From Pseudocercospora fijiensis CIRAD86 (Eukaryota > Ascomycota > Dothideomycetes > Mycosphaerellales > Mycosphaerellaceae), in assembly GCF_000340215.1 (NCBI RefSeq), contig NW_006921533.1, positions 1,596,192 through 1,660,191 of the forward strand: a stretch of 64,000 nucleotides of DNA. Reading direction: 5' to 3'. A program made the translations under genes and the position numbers. Positions 54,435 through 64,000 of the stretch are shown here, piece after piece. Position 1 is the first letter of the stretch, and each line of letters opens with the position of its first letter. The notes below the pieces were generated by a model that had not been told where the DNA came from, ran no database searches, and saw only the letters and a list, made by a program, of their open reading frames with translations.

Positions 54435-55562
54435 ATGGCCTCTCTTTGCAGCGCCTCGCCTGCCTGCCTTGGCGGAGCGGACGCCGACACTGCCATACAT
54501 TGTGGCAGTCACACCTACAATGTGCATCGCGCCGTGGTCTGCGCCCGCTCGCCAGTAATGGCAGCCGAGTATGAGTGCGGCTCTCAGGTTCGTCCTCACA
54601 ATTGAAATTGCTGCTCAGAATATCTACTAAAGCCATGTAGGACTCCGGCAGGCAAGTCATCTACCACTCCTTCTTCGACGCCGATACCATCGAACGCATG
54701 CTTCAATTCATGTACGGAAAGTCTTACACCGCTCCAGACAGGCATGTTGAGGCACTCCTCGCTCACGTGCGCGTTCACGCTGCCGGTGACTTGTACGAGA
54801 TGCCAGATTTGAAGAATGTTGCGCAGAGCAGATTCCAGGCCATCGCGGCCTTGATTTCGGTGAATCAGCTCGACACAGCATCTTTCTTGCTGGTTGCTCA
54901 GGACGCGTATAAGTATGCCCACGCCGGATATGATGGGCTGAAAGAGAAAGTCTGGGCGATGTCAATGGACCATGCCAAGCAGGTAACACAACCCATTGCA
55001 CGCGCCTCGCTCCAATTCGAATCACTGATCATGCAATCAGCTGTCCGAAGACGATGATTTCGTGGTTGAGATGCTAGCGAGCCATGCTCTGAGAGAGCTT
55101 GCCTGGGCATTTGTTCGAGGACTGCCAGCTGTCGCCAACGCCGAGACGGATCGAGCACGAGGAGAGCATGCCGCAGATGTAACGGCATTGCATAGGGAGA
55201 TCGGAAAATTGAACCTCAAAGTCGGCAATCTCGAAGACCATATCACCGATTGCCACGGTCGTATCCAGAATCTATTGATGGAGGTGTCAGGCTTGAAATC
55301 TCTCAAGGCCAGGGACACAGAAAATCTGGAGAAGAAGGCCAGAGATTTGGAAGAAGCGCGAATCAATGTCGGCAGGCTGCAGAAAGTTCTCAGGGCCGTG
55401 GAACCAGATGCTTCTCGATTGACCCAGTACGAGCGTTTGATCCGCTGTCGACGTTGCAAGGCTCAGCCATTCTTCTATCGGCTTTATCGCAGGGGTGGAA
55501 CTTGGGGCGTGAGATGTGTTCGTTGCCGCGCTCGACATTGGGACTCTCACTGTCGGAGGTGA
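54435..55562 (+). CDS. BTB/POZ domain protein with coiled coil and four-Cys C-terminus
   Basis: Three exons: 54435-54587, 54641-54982 and 55041-55562, 338 residues. Introns of 53 and 58 nt, both phase 0. The BTB domain (about 12-90) reads ADTAIHCGSHTYNVHRAVVC then ARSPVMAAEYECGSQ and, after the first intron, IYHSFFDADTIERMLQFMYG. A helical BACK-like stretch follows (about 90-165). A coiled coil lies at about 215-285 (IGKLNLKVGNLEDHITDCHG, LEKKARDLEEARINVGRLQK). The C-terminus has IRCRRCKAQPFFYRLYRRGG then VRCVRCRARHW, two CxxC pairs 24 residues apart that could bind one zinc ion. BTB domains mediate dimerisation and cullin-3 binding. This combination is a fungal type with no known role. Confidence 0.8.
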
Positions 55563-55826
55563 AGGCAAGGCAATGAGATGGCAGACGCTACTGGGCACGC
55601 GACATGAGGGAACGGAGTCAGAAGACGGGTGAAGAGATCGAGTCGATTCACATCACGCCGTCATCGGTAGTGGAAGCTCCTGTTAATGGCATGGCAGAAA
55701 GCTACCGGCGTTGCAGACCACACTGCTCAAAGGCACTGGCAATTTGGAAGCGACCTGGGAGAGAAAAACTGGCGACTGCTCGGAATGATAGCCAAAAAGC
55801 TAATTTTGATGTCGGCATCAAGCCGT

Positions 55827-58811
55827 CTATAAGGTCTCAAATTGCCTCATGGCCGTCTTGACTCGCTCTCTCACATCGAGGTTGGGATCATTGGCAAGCG
55901 CTTTGACAGCTTGCTCTATGCCTACGTTGCGGAGTTCAGATGACCTCTGCCTAGCATCCTTGCGATCTCCGTCCTCCTCAATCCACGTGAGGCTATTGAC
56001 GGCCCACACGCTCAACACCCGTACTCGATGATCGAGATGATTGAAATGAGGCAGCATGGCCTGTAGCAGCGGCTTTTGCGCAATCAGCATCTGCCTATGC
56101 TTTGGCGATGCATTCGCGAGGTGAATTATCACGTGAATGGTGCTCAACACCAGTTCAGTAGGGTTATAGACTGCACGACCATTGCTCGTAGCGCGAGAAA
56201 TTGGTGACAGCTTCTCTCTGAGCAGGTCGTAGACTTTTGATGAGCCGATCTGCAGCATCAGGTGATCGGAAAGAGCGGCACAATCATCGCCGTTGATGAG
56301 ATTTCGAACGAAATCGAGTGCCTGTTGTTGGATGGCGATCTCATCTCTTCGAGCCGTGTATTCGTCGTTCTGCTCCATTTCGCGAATCGAGGCGAGATAG
56401 CGTTGGCGATTGAAAGCAGGCGAACCACCGGCGAGAGTTGACCGCAGCGACGAAGATTGGTAGTGAGTGCTGCTAGCTTCGTCGTAGATGACTTCTCCAT
56501 CTTCATCGTCTTCGTCCATTGCTTCTGAGGGGTATGACGGTTGTTCATCGACGTCCATAGTTGACGGGTTGAGAATGTCGACCTGCTCGCCTGCTGCATT
56601 GGGTGTGCTCAGTCCGACACTCACACCACCGCCACCAGGAGCAGATGTCGCTTCTCTGTGCTCGCCTTGGATAATGCCCACCAGCCAACCAGTTCCGAGC
56701 TCCTCCAGGGTCTTCATCTTGACTTCTTTAGGGCATGCGAATACTAGATGCTTAAGAGCCCACAGACTTGAGAGCCGCAATGCCGCCGAATTGCTTCGAG
56801 CATGCTCTGCCAGAGTTGATATCACCTTTCCGTCGGACAGGTCATCTCTCATGGGACTGAAGTCGGGAAGCAGGTTGCAGCATACATCGGTGGCGGCAAT
56901 CTGAACTTCGAGGGATTTGTGATGAAGCAATTGAATCAGCGGCTTGGTGATGCCGCCATCGATCAAAGACGTACGTAGCACGCTGACGCTCCGAGACATG
57001 GATTGAGCTGCTCTGCATGCGGCGAGTACGACTGGTGCTGTGTTGCCGTCTTTCGGGGTGATCTGAATGCGACCGTTCGATTTCTCTGTGAGGTCGGGTG
57101 AAAATGGTTTGAGCGAGTCGATGATGCAGCTCACCACTCCGGCATCTATAATCGCTCTGCGGTGAACGTCTTCTTTTGCGGCAAGTGCTTCTAGAGCCTT
57201 CAGTGCGCCTCTCCGACATCGCATGGAGTGGGATATCTCAGGAGGCAAGATGGTAGCTCCGAGATGACATGATGCAGGAGCGTTTGGGTCGACTTGTGCG
57301 CCAGGCTTCGCCGACCACATCGGCTTCGCAAGGGTTACGTTGTCGAAGCTCTTCTTCAGAAACGGGCAGACATACTTAATGGCATGAGCATCCACAGCTG
57401 CGACTTGCAAGTCTTTGTTTCCTCCAATCAGAAGAGCCAAGACAGAGCACGCATGCTCCTGAATACCTTGCATTTCTCGCCGTTCCGTCACGCTCTCAGA
57501 GTTTCTGCCTTCGCTTGCTGCTTGGACGAGCTTTACTGCGAGCGGCACAGCTAAGAGGGATAGCTGCTTTTGCCGCTCGCGTGTCTTTTGGGCAAACTCA
57601 GTTCGATGTGAAGGCCCAGCAGGATCCGCATCGATGGCGTTTGACACCAGTGCCAGGAGTCGCAGAGCGATCAGCCTGTTCAAGCCTTGCATGGAACGAG
57701 TCAAGACGATGAGCCAGCCGCATACTGCATTCGAGTGGTCTATATCGCCGACGAGGGGTGTGTAGTCTTGGGCGCCGTTGATTTGTTTTCCGCTTTGAAG
57801 GGACTTCAAGGCCGGAAAGTTGTTCGACGAAGGGTTGTGAGTGACTGTGCGATACGCAGGGATGTGCAAAGGCGGGAGTAGGCTATGATGAGGGTTTGCG
57901 AAACCATGTCTCGCTCCAAACAGAGCACGATGATCTGCAGAATCAGTGCCAGAGTGGAGGAATAGGTCGCGTATATGAGGCTCCAGGATGAATCGGTGCG
58001 CTCGATAATTAGACCCTGCTATGACGGTCGCAATAGCTGCTAATATGCTTGGAAGACACGCATCCGGAGGAGGGTGTGGAAGTTGTGAAATATCGCCTCG
58101 GTACTCGACTATCTTGTTTTCAATGGCATGCGAAACCATAAGACACGCGAGCGTGTCCAGTATGCCACAATTGGTGATGAGTGCCTTGGTAGCTGCTGGT
58201 GCGTTGTAGACGTCCGGTAAAGCTGAAATGATCTCACAGACTAGCCTCAGCTGTTGCTTGGAAGGCGCAGTATTCGTAGGCTGACGAAGAATATGATCGA
58301 AAACGTGCTGGGTGTCAGTATTGAAGATCGCAAACCACAGATCATAATCGACCGGAGGCTCATCTGCGGCGGCCCAGAAGCTAGCAATGGCCTTTAGCCC
58401 TTGAAGGACTGCAGTTGCCAATCTCGGAGCTATATCAGTCGAGAGTGCGTCCACAAGGACTCTGGGTATATCGGCAGCGCAGAGGGGGTGCAGAAATGCC
58501 TGGCCGCCAGATGCAAGGCTTCCGATGATGAGGATGGCCTGCAACCGCAGCTCATCGTCTATGGTCCATGCAGAGATTTGGTGCAAGGACACACCATTGG
58601 ATTCTTGTCTCGGCTGTTTTCCAGTCGCCTTGGTTGCGGAAGTGATGATGTCTGCCAGCGGCTGGATTATGCCCAGCCTGACGGCGAGTTCTTTGCGCTG
58701 ATCGTGACCAATGAGGACATTCTTGAGATGTTTCGCGATCTGGACCTTCCTGTGTGGCGCGGCAGAGAAAGAGGCAAGTTCAGCAATATCGGCGGCCGCA
58801 GGGCCTTGCAT
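55827..58811 (-). CDS. VID28: Armadillo-repeat GID complex subunit Gid5/Vid28 (ARMC8-like)
   Basis: Single exon, 994 residues. The ATG at 58811 is the first in frame. The whole protein is made of armadillo-like helical repeats: IAKHLKNVLIGHDQRKELAV, GALKALEALAAKEDVHRRAI, NSAALRLSSLWALKHLVFAC, DHRVRVLSVWAVNSLTWIEE. The SLWALKHLVF segment and the C-terminal WAVNSLTWIE...DVRERVKTAMRQFETL end are characteristic of Vid28/ARMC8. An acidic insertion (MDEDDEDGEVIYDEAS, about 760-775) interrupts the last repeats. Family knowledge: Gid5 is the scaffold of the GID/CTLH ubiquitin ligase that binds the substrate receptor Gid4 and controls gluconeogenic enzyme turnover. Divergent from RVB2. Confidence 0.82.
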   Translation of the reverse strand: MQGPAAADIAELASFSAAPHRKVQIAKHLKNVLIGHDQRKELAVRLGIIQPLADIITSATKATGKQPRQESNGVSLHQISAWTIDDELRLQAILIIGSLASGGQAFLHPLCAADIPRVLVDALSTDIAPRLATAVLQGLKAIASFWAAADEPPVDYDLWFAIFNTDTQHVFDHILRQPTNTAPSKQQLRLVCEIISALPDVYNAPAATKALITNCGILDTLACLMVSHAIENKIVEYRGDISQLPHPPPDACLPSILAAIATVIAGSNYRAHRFILEPHIRDLFLHSGTDSADHRALFGARHGFANPHHSLLPPLHIPAYRTVTHNPSSNNFPALKSLQSGKQINGAQDYTPLVGDIDHSNAVCGWLIVLTRSMQGLNRLIALRLLALVSNAIDADPAGPSHRTEFAQKTRERQKQLSLLAVPLAVKLVQAASEGRNSESVTERREMQGIQEHACSVLALLIGGNKDLQVAAVDAHAIKYVCPFLKKSFDNVTLAKPMWSAKPGAQVDPNAPASCHLGATILPPEISHSMRCRRGALKALEALAAKEDVHRRAIIDAGVVSCIIDSLKPFSPDLTEKSNGRIQITPKDGNTAPVVLAACRAAQSMSRSVSVLRTSLIDGGITKPLIQLLHHKSLEVQIAATDVCCNLLPDFSPMRDDLSDGKVISTLAEHARSNSAALRLSSLWALKHLVFACPKEVKMKTLEELGTGWLVGIIQGEHREATSAPGGGGVSVGLSTPNAAGEQVDILNPSTMDVDEQPSYPSEAMDEDDEDGEVIYDEASSTHYQSSSLRSTLAGGSPAFNRQRYLASIREMEQNDEYTARRDEIAIQQQALDFVRNLINGDDCAALSDHLMLQIGSSKVYDLLREKLSPISRATSNGRAVYNPTELVLSTIHVIIHLANASPKHRQMLIAQKPLLQAMLPHFNHLDHRVRVLSVWAVNSLTWIEEDGDRKDARQRSSELRNVGIEQAVKALANDPNLDVRERVKTAMRQFETL

Positions 58812-59249
58812 CGCTTCGCTCCGATTTGCAGACCTATCGTTGCCAGTCCGGATTGTCAGTCGAGGGCTCGGACAAGAAGTTGATGTGAATGCGTGGCGAT
58901 GGATGGAAGGGTATGGTATGGTATGGTATGGTATGGTGTGGTATGGCAGATGGACGAGCTGCTGCTGAGGCTGGGTTCCACGGGACAAAAGTCTGCGACT
59001 GCACTGCACATTCTGTCACCCAGCTTGCCTACGCGTTCTCGTCCTCGTCCGCGACAGAGCGAGCAAGAAATAACGTCGCAATATTTGCATCCTCTGAACC
59101 CTTCGACTCTTTTCTCAATCGCACCCAGACCAGCTCTATCGCTTTCTCGCGATCTTGCCACGTGTGAACCTCAGGACATCACGGCCTTCAAGCTCAAGAG
59201 AGCCAAAGAAAACGAAAAGGCCGCGCTTGCTTGCGCGCCATCCTGAAAG
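58812..59249. promoter_or_regulatory. Divergent promoter of VID28 and RVB2 with TATGG repeat
   Basis: 438 bp between the two start codons. A pentanucleotide tract (GTATG/TATGG, about seven near-perfect units, one with TGTGG) at 58911-58946 lies about 100 bp upstream of the VID28 ATG, probably in its 5' leader or core promoter. On the VID28 strand it reads CCATA and contains no ATG. Confidence 0.6.
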
Positions 59250-60723
<1,474 letters not shown>

Positions 60724-60999
60724 TCTTCGTGAGTAGGTGAGCATAGCAAGGCGTAGAGGCGTTAGCGATAACAGGAACCTAAAAAAGCGGGAAGTGAACC
60801 CGAGCTCGGCATTTGGAAGAGAACTTGCCGACCCCACCCCGTGGTGAGCGCGATTCTATGCCACTGATATATCATGCAGAAATAGCAAGAGTTGCGCGCT
60901 GTCGAGATAGCCATTCGAGAAGTCTGCAACGCATCTTTGGAAATTCAATTTCAAACGATCGAACTCTACTGCCACCAGCATCAGATACCATAAGCAACC

Positions 61000-62031
61000 A
61001 TGCCAGCGTCTAAAGACTGGACAACATTCAACCCTCCCCCCAAAATCCCCATCTCCCATCCATGGATCTCCCGCTTCTATCCTTCTTCAACCCTTTTGTA
61101 TCGCTCATCATCCTCACAGAACGAAGAACAAATCTCAACAACCTCTCAAGAAATCTACGGTCCTCCCTCCGCTCCCATAACTTTCTCTATCGGTAACGGC
61201 GGAGCAGGCTACACCGGACTCCTCAAAGTCTTGTCAGAAAACTTCATTTCCGAACGCGGCAATGCTTTTAGAATCGCTTGGGTTTCAAATCATTCGCGCC
61301 ACTCACAAATCGCCTTGCTAGCGGATGTTGTGCAAGTGGCGTTGACGTATGAACCTGAGAATGAGGCGGTAGCGGAACAGGAGGGGTGGAGTAGGAAAGT
61401 TTCAAAGGGAAGGGTGCCGATGCCGGTTTTTTGGGATCATTTTATTGTTGTTGGACCAGCGCATAAACTGAGGGAGGTAGGTGGGAGTTTGGGGTTGAAG
61501 GATGTTCTGAGGAGGATTGCGGTGGAGAAATGGAGTTGGCATTCTCGGGGCGATGGATCCGCCACGTATGTGAAGGAGGGGAGATTGTGGAGGAGTATTG
61601 GGGTTGATTTGGAAAAGAAGGGAGGAGCTTGGGTTAGGATTTTGCCTGGGACGCCGTATGAAGCTCTTGTGGGAGCGGAGAGGGACAGGGCCTTTTTGAT
61701 TACGGATCGTGCTACGTTCTTGACGGCGAAGAGGGATGGTGTTATTCCTGGATTGGGGGTGTTTGTGGAGGGTGGGGAGGAGTTGTTGAATCCTTGTAGT
61801 GCCATGGTTTGGAATTATGGGTATAGAGGTGCTGGGGAGAGAAGGGAAGAGAATTTGATGGCAGGGAGGTTTGCGGAGTGGCTGGGTGGTGAGACGGCGC
61901 AGAACATTGTGCGGGATTTTGGGAGGGATTGGGGGGGTGGAAAGCCTTTGTTTACTGAGGCTTTGAAGGAGGAATTTGATGATGAAGATAGACTCGACAA
62001 CGATCAGCGAAACATGGGCGCTAAATTATAG
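61000..62031 (+). CDS. Tungstate-binding-like (TupA/PBP_like_2) periplasmic-binding-fold protein
   Basis: Single exon, 343 residues, ATG at 61000. The core follows bacterial TupA-type anion-binding proteins: FSIGNGGAGYTGLLKVLSEN, AFRIAWVSNHSRHSQIALLA, DHFIVVGPAHKL, FHSRGDGSATY-like WHSRGDGSATYVKEG, YEALVGAERDRAFLITDRAT and LLNPCSAMVWN. In bacteria this protein is periplasmic, carries a signal peptide and feeds an ABC transporter. Here no signal peptide is visible, and about 60 fungal-looking residues precede the domain. Fungal genomes have scattered orphan copies of this type, probably by transfer from bacteria. The ligand (tungstate, molybdate or other) and role are unknown. Confidence 0.78.
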   Translation: MPASKDWTTFNPPPKIPISHPWISRFYPSSTLLYRSSSSQNEEQISTTSQEIYGPPSAPITFSIGNGGAGYTGLLKVLSENFISERGNAFRIAWVSNHSRHSQIALLADVVQVALTYEPENEAVAEQEGWSRKVSKGRVPMPVFWDHFIVVGPAHKLREVGGSLGLKDVLRRIAVEKWSWHSRGDGSATYVKEGRLWRSIGVDLEKKGGAWVRILPGTPYEALVGAERDRAFLITDRATFLTAKRDGVIPGLGVFVEGGEELLNPCSAMVWNYGYRGAGERREENLMAGRFAEWLGGETAQNIVRDFGRDWGGGKPLFTEALKEEFDDEDRLDNDQRNMGAKL

Positions 62032-62809
62032 GTTCATTCTATCGTGTTCAGTTCTTGCAATGATACGGCCTCCGGCCTGGTTCTACATGATCTGCGGCGT
62101 TGGAAACCCCATAGGTCCCAGTAATTGAGGTCCGCGGATGAATGTCATTGACCGCGTAGGGTAGCGGTATGCGCTCCGGTGAAGACACTCGACACAAGAC
62201 TACGGTCTGGTGCTAAGCATTGCTCGAGCTCTACTCTAAACTCATGCATCGCGTCGATTCTTCCCAATGCTAATCAAGTAGTGCAGACAAGCGATTCGAA
62301 GATCTCAAGTTGTCCTCTTGTCCATAGCAGTCTGCATTCATCTTGGCGTAATCGTTCTATACTGCTCGCATGGATTTTTAAAGTGCAGCGAGTACCAGGA
62401 ATGGCCACAACTAGCAATCTCATGCAAGTAGACACATTTCGCATCGATAACCAGGTCTGGAGATTTCTGTCGTTCCGTTGCACTGTCGAACGCGAGCCGA
62501 TTCCAGTTCAGCAAAGGCACCACAGATGTCAGTCGTGGTAGTGCTTGTGGCAGCAGCTTGAGAGCCAGAGCTTTCGTCCACTGTCATGTTGAGCATCGAC
62601 TTTTGCTTTCTTCAATCGATATACTTTGCGTTATCGTGCTTGCTCCACTGCATTTGAGCTCTCATGCCCGGGTTCGTGGCTGAGATTTCGTGCGCTGGAC
62701 AGCCGGTGTTGTTCTGAATTGTTTACATCTGCGGAAGATAGACATCTGCTTTGGCCTTAGTGCTTCGATTCATATATCCGTCTCTTTTTATCAAGAGCTC
62801 CGCCTCTCT
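62032..62809. other. Convergent 3' region
   Basis: Between the TupA-like gene (+) and the PEX39-like gene (-). Only small frames. Confidence 0.5.
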
Positions 62810-63289
62810 TCAGGTCATCCAGCTTGGCTTCGCTTCCTCCTCGCCTGCCGTCTTCTCCCAGGGCTTCTTTCTCCTCGCTGTGTTGCTCTCTGAAGCTTGT
62901 CCCTCAAGGATCGTATCTGGAATGTCTTTGATACCAGGGATTGGTTTCCCTTCAGCGATCATGTCACATATCTCGGCAAAGCTCGCTGGCTTCGGAGCAT
63001 CTGCCATGCCTCCTGACGTGTCTGCTGGGGCTTGCGTATTCGCAGCAGTTCCATTTGTGCGACAGGACTCAACCCAAGCCTTGTACCCATCAAAGTCAAC
63101 GGGAATTCCAGCCTTGCGAGCGTAGTAGTAGCACTTGGCCCTCAGTGTCAAGTGCTCGACTTGCTGCTCGTTCTCTGCGGAGCCTAGGATTGCTCGAAGC
63201 CCGCCTTGGAACTCTGCATCGTCGTCCCATTTGTACTCGTCAAGCTGCCGGAACAGAGGCGTGTTGTCTACTGTGCCCTGGGCAGCCAT
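62810..63289 (-). CDS. PEX39: PEX39-like peroxin (DUF5572; KPWE motif)
   Basis: Single exon, 159 residues, ATG at 63289. The N-terminal half is helical (FRQLDEYKWDDDAEFQGGLR, HLTLRAKCYYYARKAGIPVD). The C-terminal half holds the family block PASFAEICDMIAEGKPIPGI then KDIPDTILEG and finally RRKKPWEK. The (S)FxExxxMIxxGKPIPGIxxIPD element plus a (K/R)PWE motif is what recent work describes for PEX39 (human C6orf226, yeast Yjr012c), which binds Pex7 and helps import PTS2 proteins into peroxisomes. The N-terminal extension is longer than in the human protein. Assignment rests on these motifs from memory. Confidence 0.7.
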   Translation of the reverse strand: MAAQGTVDNTPLFRQLDEYKWDDDAEFQGGLRAILGSAENEQQVEHLTLRAKCYYYARKAGIPVDFDGYKAWVESCRTNGTAANTQAPADTSGGMADAPKPASFAEICDMIAEGKPIPGIKDIPDTILEGQASESNTARRKKPWEKTAGEEEAKPSWMT

Positions 63290-63710
63290 CTCAGCTCAAG
63301 TCGATTGACAACACAAGAGAGGTGGGAGGCATTAGGGTGGAGAGCGACGCAGCTACCCAGCTGGTTGCCGAAGTCAAACCGTGCCGTGCCAACAGTTCTT
63401 GCCGTCCAATTTTCTGGCGTGCTCTGTGCCATCGTCCTGGTGTGACTTGTTCGTTGCTCTAATACTCCCTCAGCGCGACTGCCATCCGAGCGGGTCTTGG
63501 ATCATCAAGGCGGCCTCACTTGGAGGCTCACTACGACTTCGCTCCCCCGCCATCACATTTTGGCAAGGGCGGAGCAAAAGCTTGGCGGCGCGTGTCTTGC
63601 ATCTTGGTATTCGCGACTCTCGCTTGCCCTGCAACCCGCAAGCAAGCAACACACGAACATCAACATCCTCAGCATACACTCCTACTCCTTACCACCGCAC
63701 GCGAGCCGCC
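63290..63710. promoter_or_regulatory. Divergent promoter of PEX39-like and LSM14-like genes
   Basis: 421 bp between the divergent starts. Short frames are not genes. No clear motif. Confidence 0.45.
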
Positions 63711-64000
63711 ATGTCCGAATACATCGGCTCGCGCATATCGCTCATATCCAAATCCGACATCAAGTGCGACCGCGCCCATTCTCCGATCCGCAGCCTTCCT
63801 TTCAGCTAACACCTTCTAGATACGTGGGCACGCTCTATTTTTTGTACAGTAGTAGTCGAACTGGAACTTTGTTGGCCGAGATGTGAGAATAATAGGCGAA
63901 AAAAGCCAAACACGAGATTCCTGGCTCGGATACTGTCTACGATGGCATTGTCTTCCGCGGCAGCGATGTCAAAGACCTCACCATCATTTCTCCTCCGAAA
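63711..64000 (+). CDS. SCD6: LSM14/Scd6-like protein, 5' part only
   Basis: Exon 1 (63711-63763) encodes MSEYIGSRISLISKSDI. The intron (63764-63819, with a GCTAAC branch site) is followed by a segment reading YVGTLY, then from about 63918 HEIPGSDTVYDGIVFRGSDV and KDLTIISPPK up to the edge. This is the LSm14 domain of Scd6/Tral/LSM14A (RISLISKxDIRYxGTL... and VYxxIVFRGSDIKDL). The middle (63838-63915) does not read through in one frame, so a further intron or a frame break must lie there. Known role: Scd6-type proteins repress translation through eIF4G and join P-bodies. The rest, including the FDF and RGG regions, is outside the window. Confidence 0.72.

Overview
The window reads as nuclear DNA of a filamentous ascomycete, most likely a Dothideomycete. 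It has compact genes, short GT-AG introns (about 44-145 nt) with CTAAC-like branch sites, fungal families (Atg27, Crt10, Gid5/Vid28, Mtw1, a DUF2421 membrane protein, GH12) and two islands stripped of CpA/TpG, the footprint of repeat-induced point mutation (RIP). The class is an inference. Exon borders were placed by hand from splice signals, frame and family fit.

Layout. 1-4.4 kb is a RIP-mutated repeat in which one + strand frame runs almost end to end, broken mainly by TAG. 4.4-6.5 kb holds a fragment of a GMC oxidoreductase. 6.5-18 kb has ATG27, a secreted cell-surface-like protein, a secreted-type SMP-30 lactonase, a large DUF2421 membrane protein, ribosomal protein eL32, MRT4 and the kinetochore gene MTW1. 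18-24.7 kb is accessory: a small ABM-domain monooxygenase, a HET-like scrap, a GH12 endoglucanase, a second RIP island, an F-box protein, and remnants of an epoxide hydrolase and an aldehyde dehydrogenase. 24.8-41.5 kb is mostly housekeeping: a serine palmitoyltransferase small subunit, CRT10, an unknown protein, a DUF1640/CCDC90 mitochondrial protein, a PQ-loop protein, a secreted M24 peptidase, the HDEL receptor ERD2 and an EDC4/Ge-1-like decapping scaffold. 41.8-47.4 kb is a divergent metabolic pair: a LamB/YcsF (PxpA) protein and an 11-exon biotin-dependent carboxylase joining biotin carboxylase, AHS2/PxpC, AHS1/PxpB and a biotinyl domain. 48-50 kb has a multi-pass membrane protein followed in the same frame by a broken DUF3431 module. 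50.7-64 kb has HDA1 with an Arb2 tail, a BTB protein, GID5/VID28, RVB2, a bacterial-type tungstate-binding-like protein, a PEX39-like peroxin and the start of an LSM14/SCD6 gene, cut by the window edge.

The most interesting point is the divergent pair at 41.8-47.4 kb. It brings all three subunit types of prokaryotic 5-oxoprolinase (PxpA, PxpB, PxpC) together with a biotin carboxylase and carrier domain, over a shared 328-bp promoter. The fused enzyme has the core of urea carboxylase but lacks the allophanate hydrolase of fungal urea amidolyase. This suggests a biotin/ATP-dependent route acting on a lactam, amide or urea-like substrate. Other points: three in-frame TAG codons in the epoxide hydrolase relic, an in-frame AT-hook segment beyond the HDA1 stop, a Crt10 start codon inside a hexanucleotide repeat, and a KPWE-motif peroxin.
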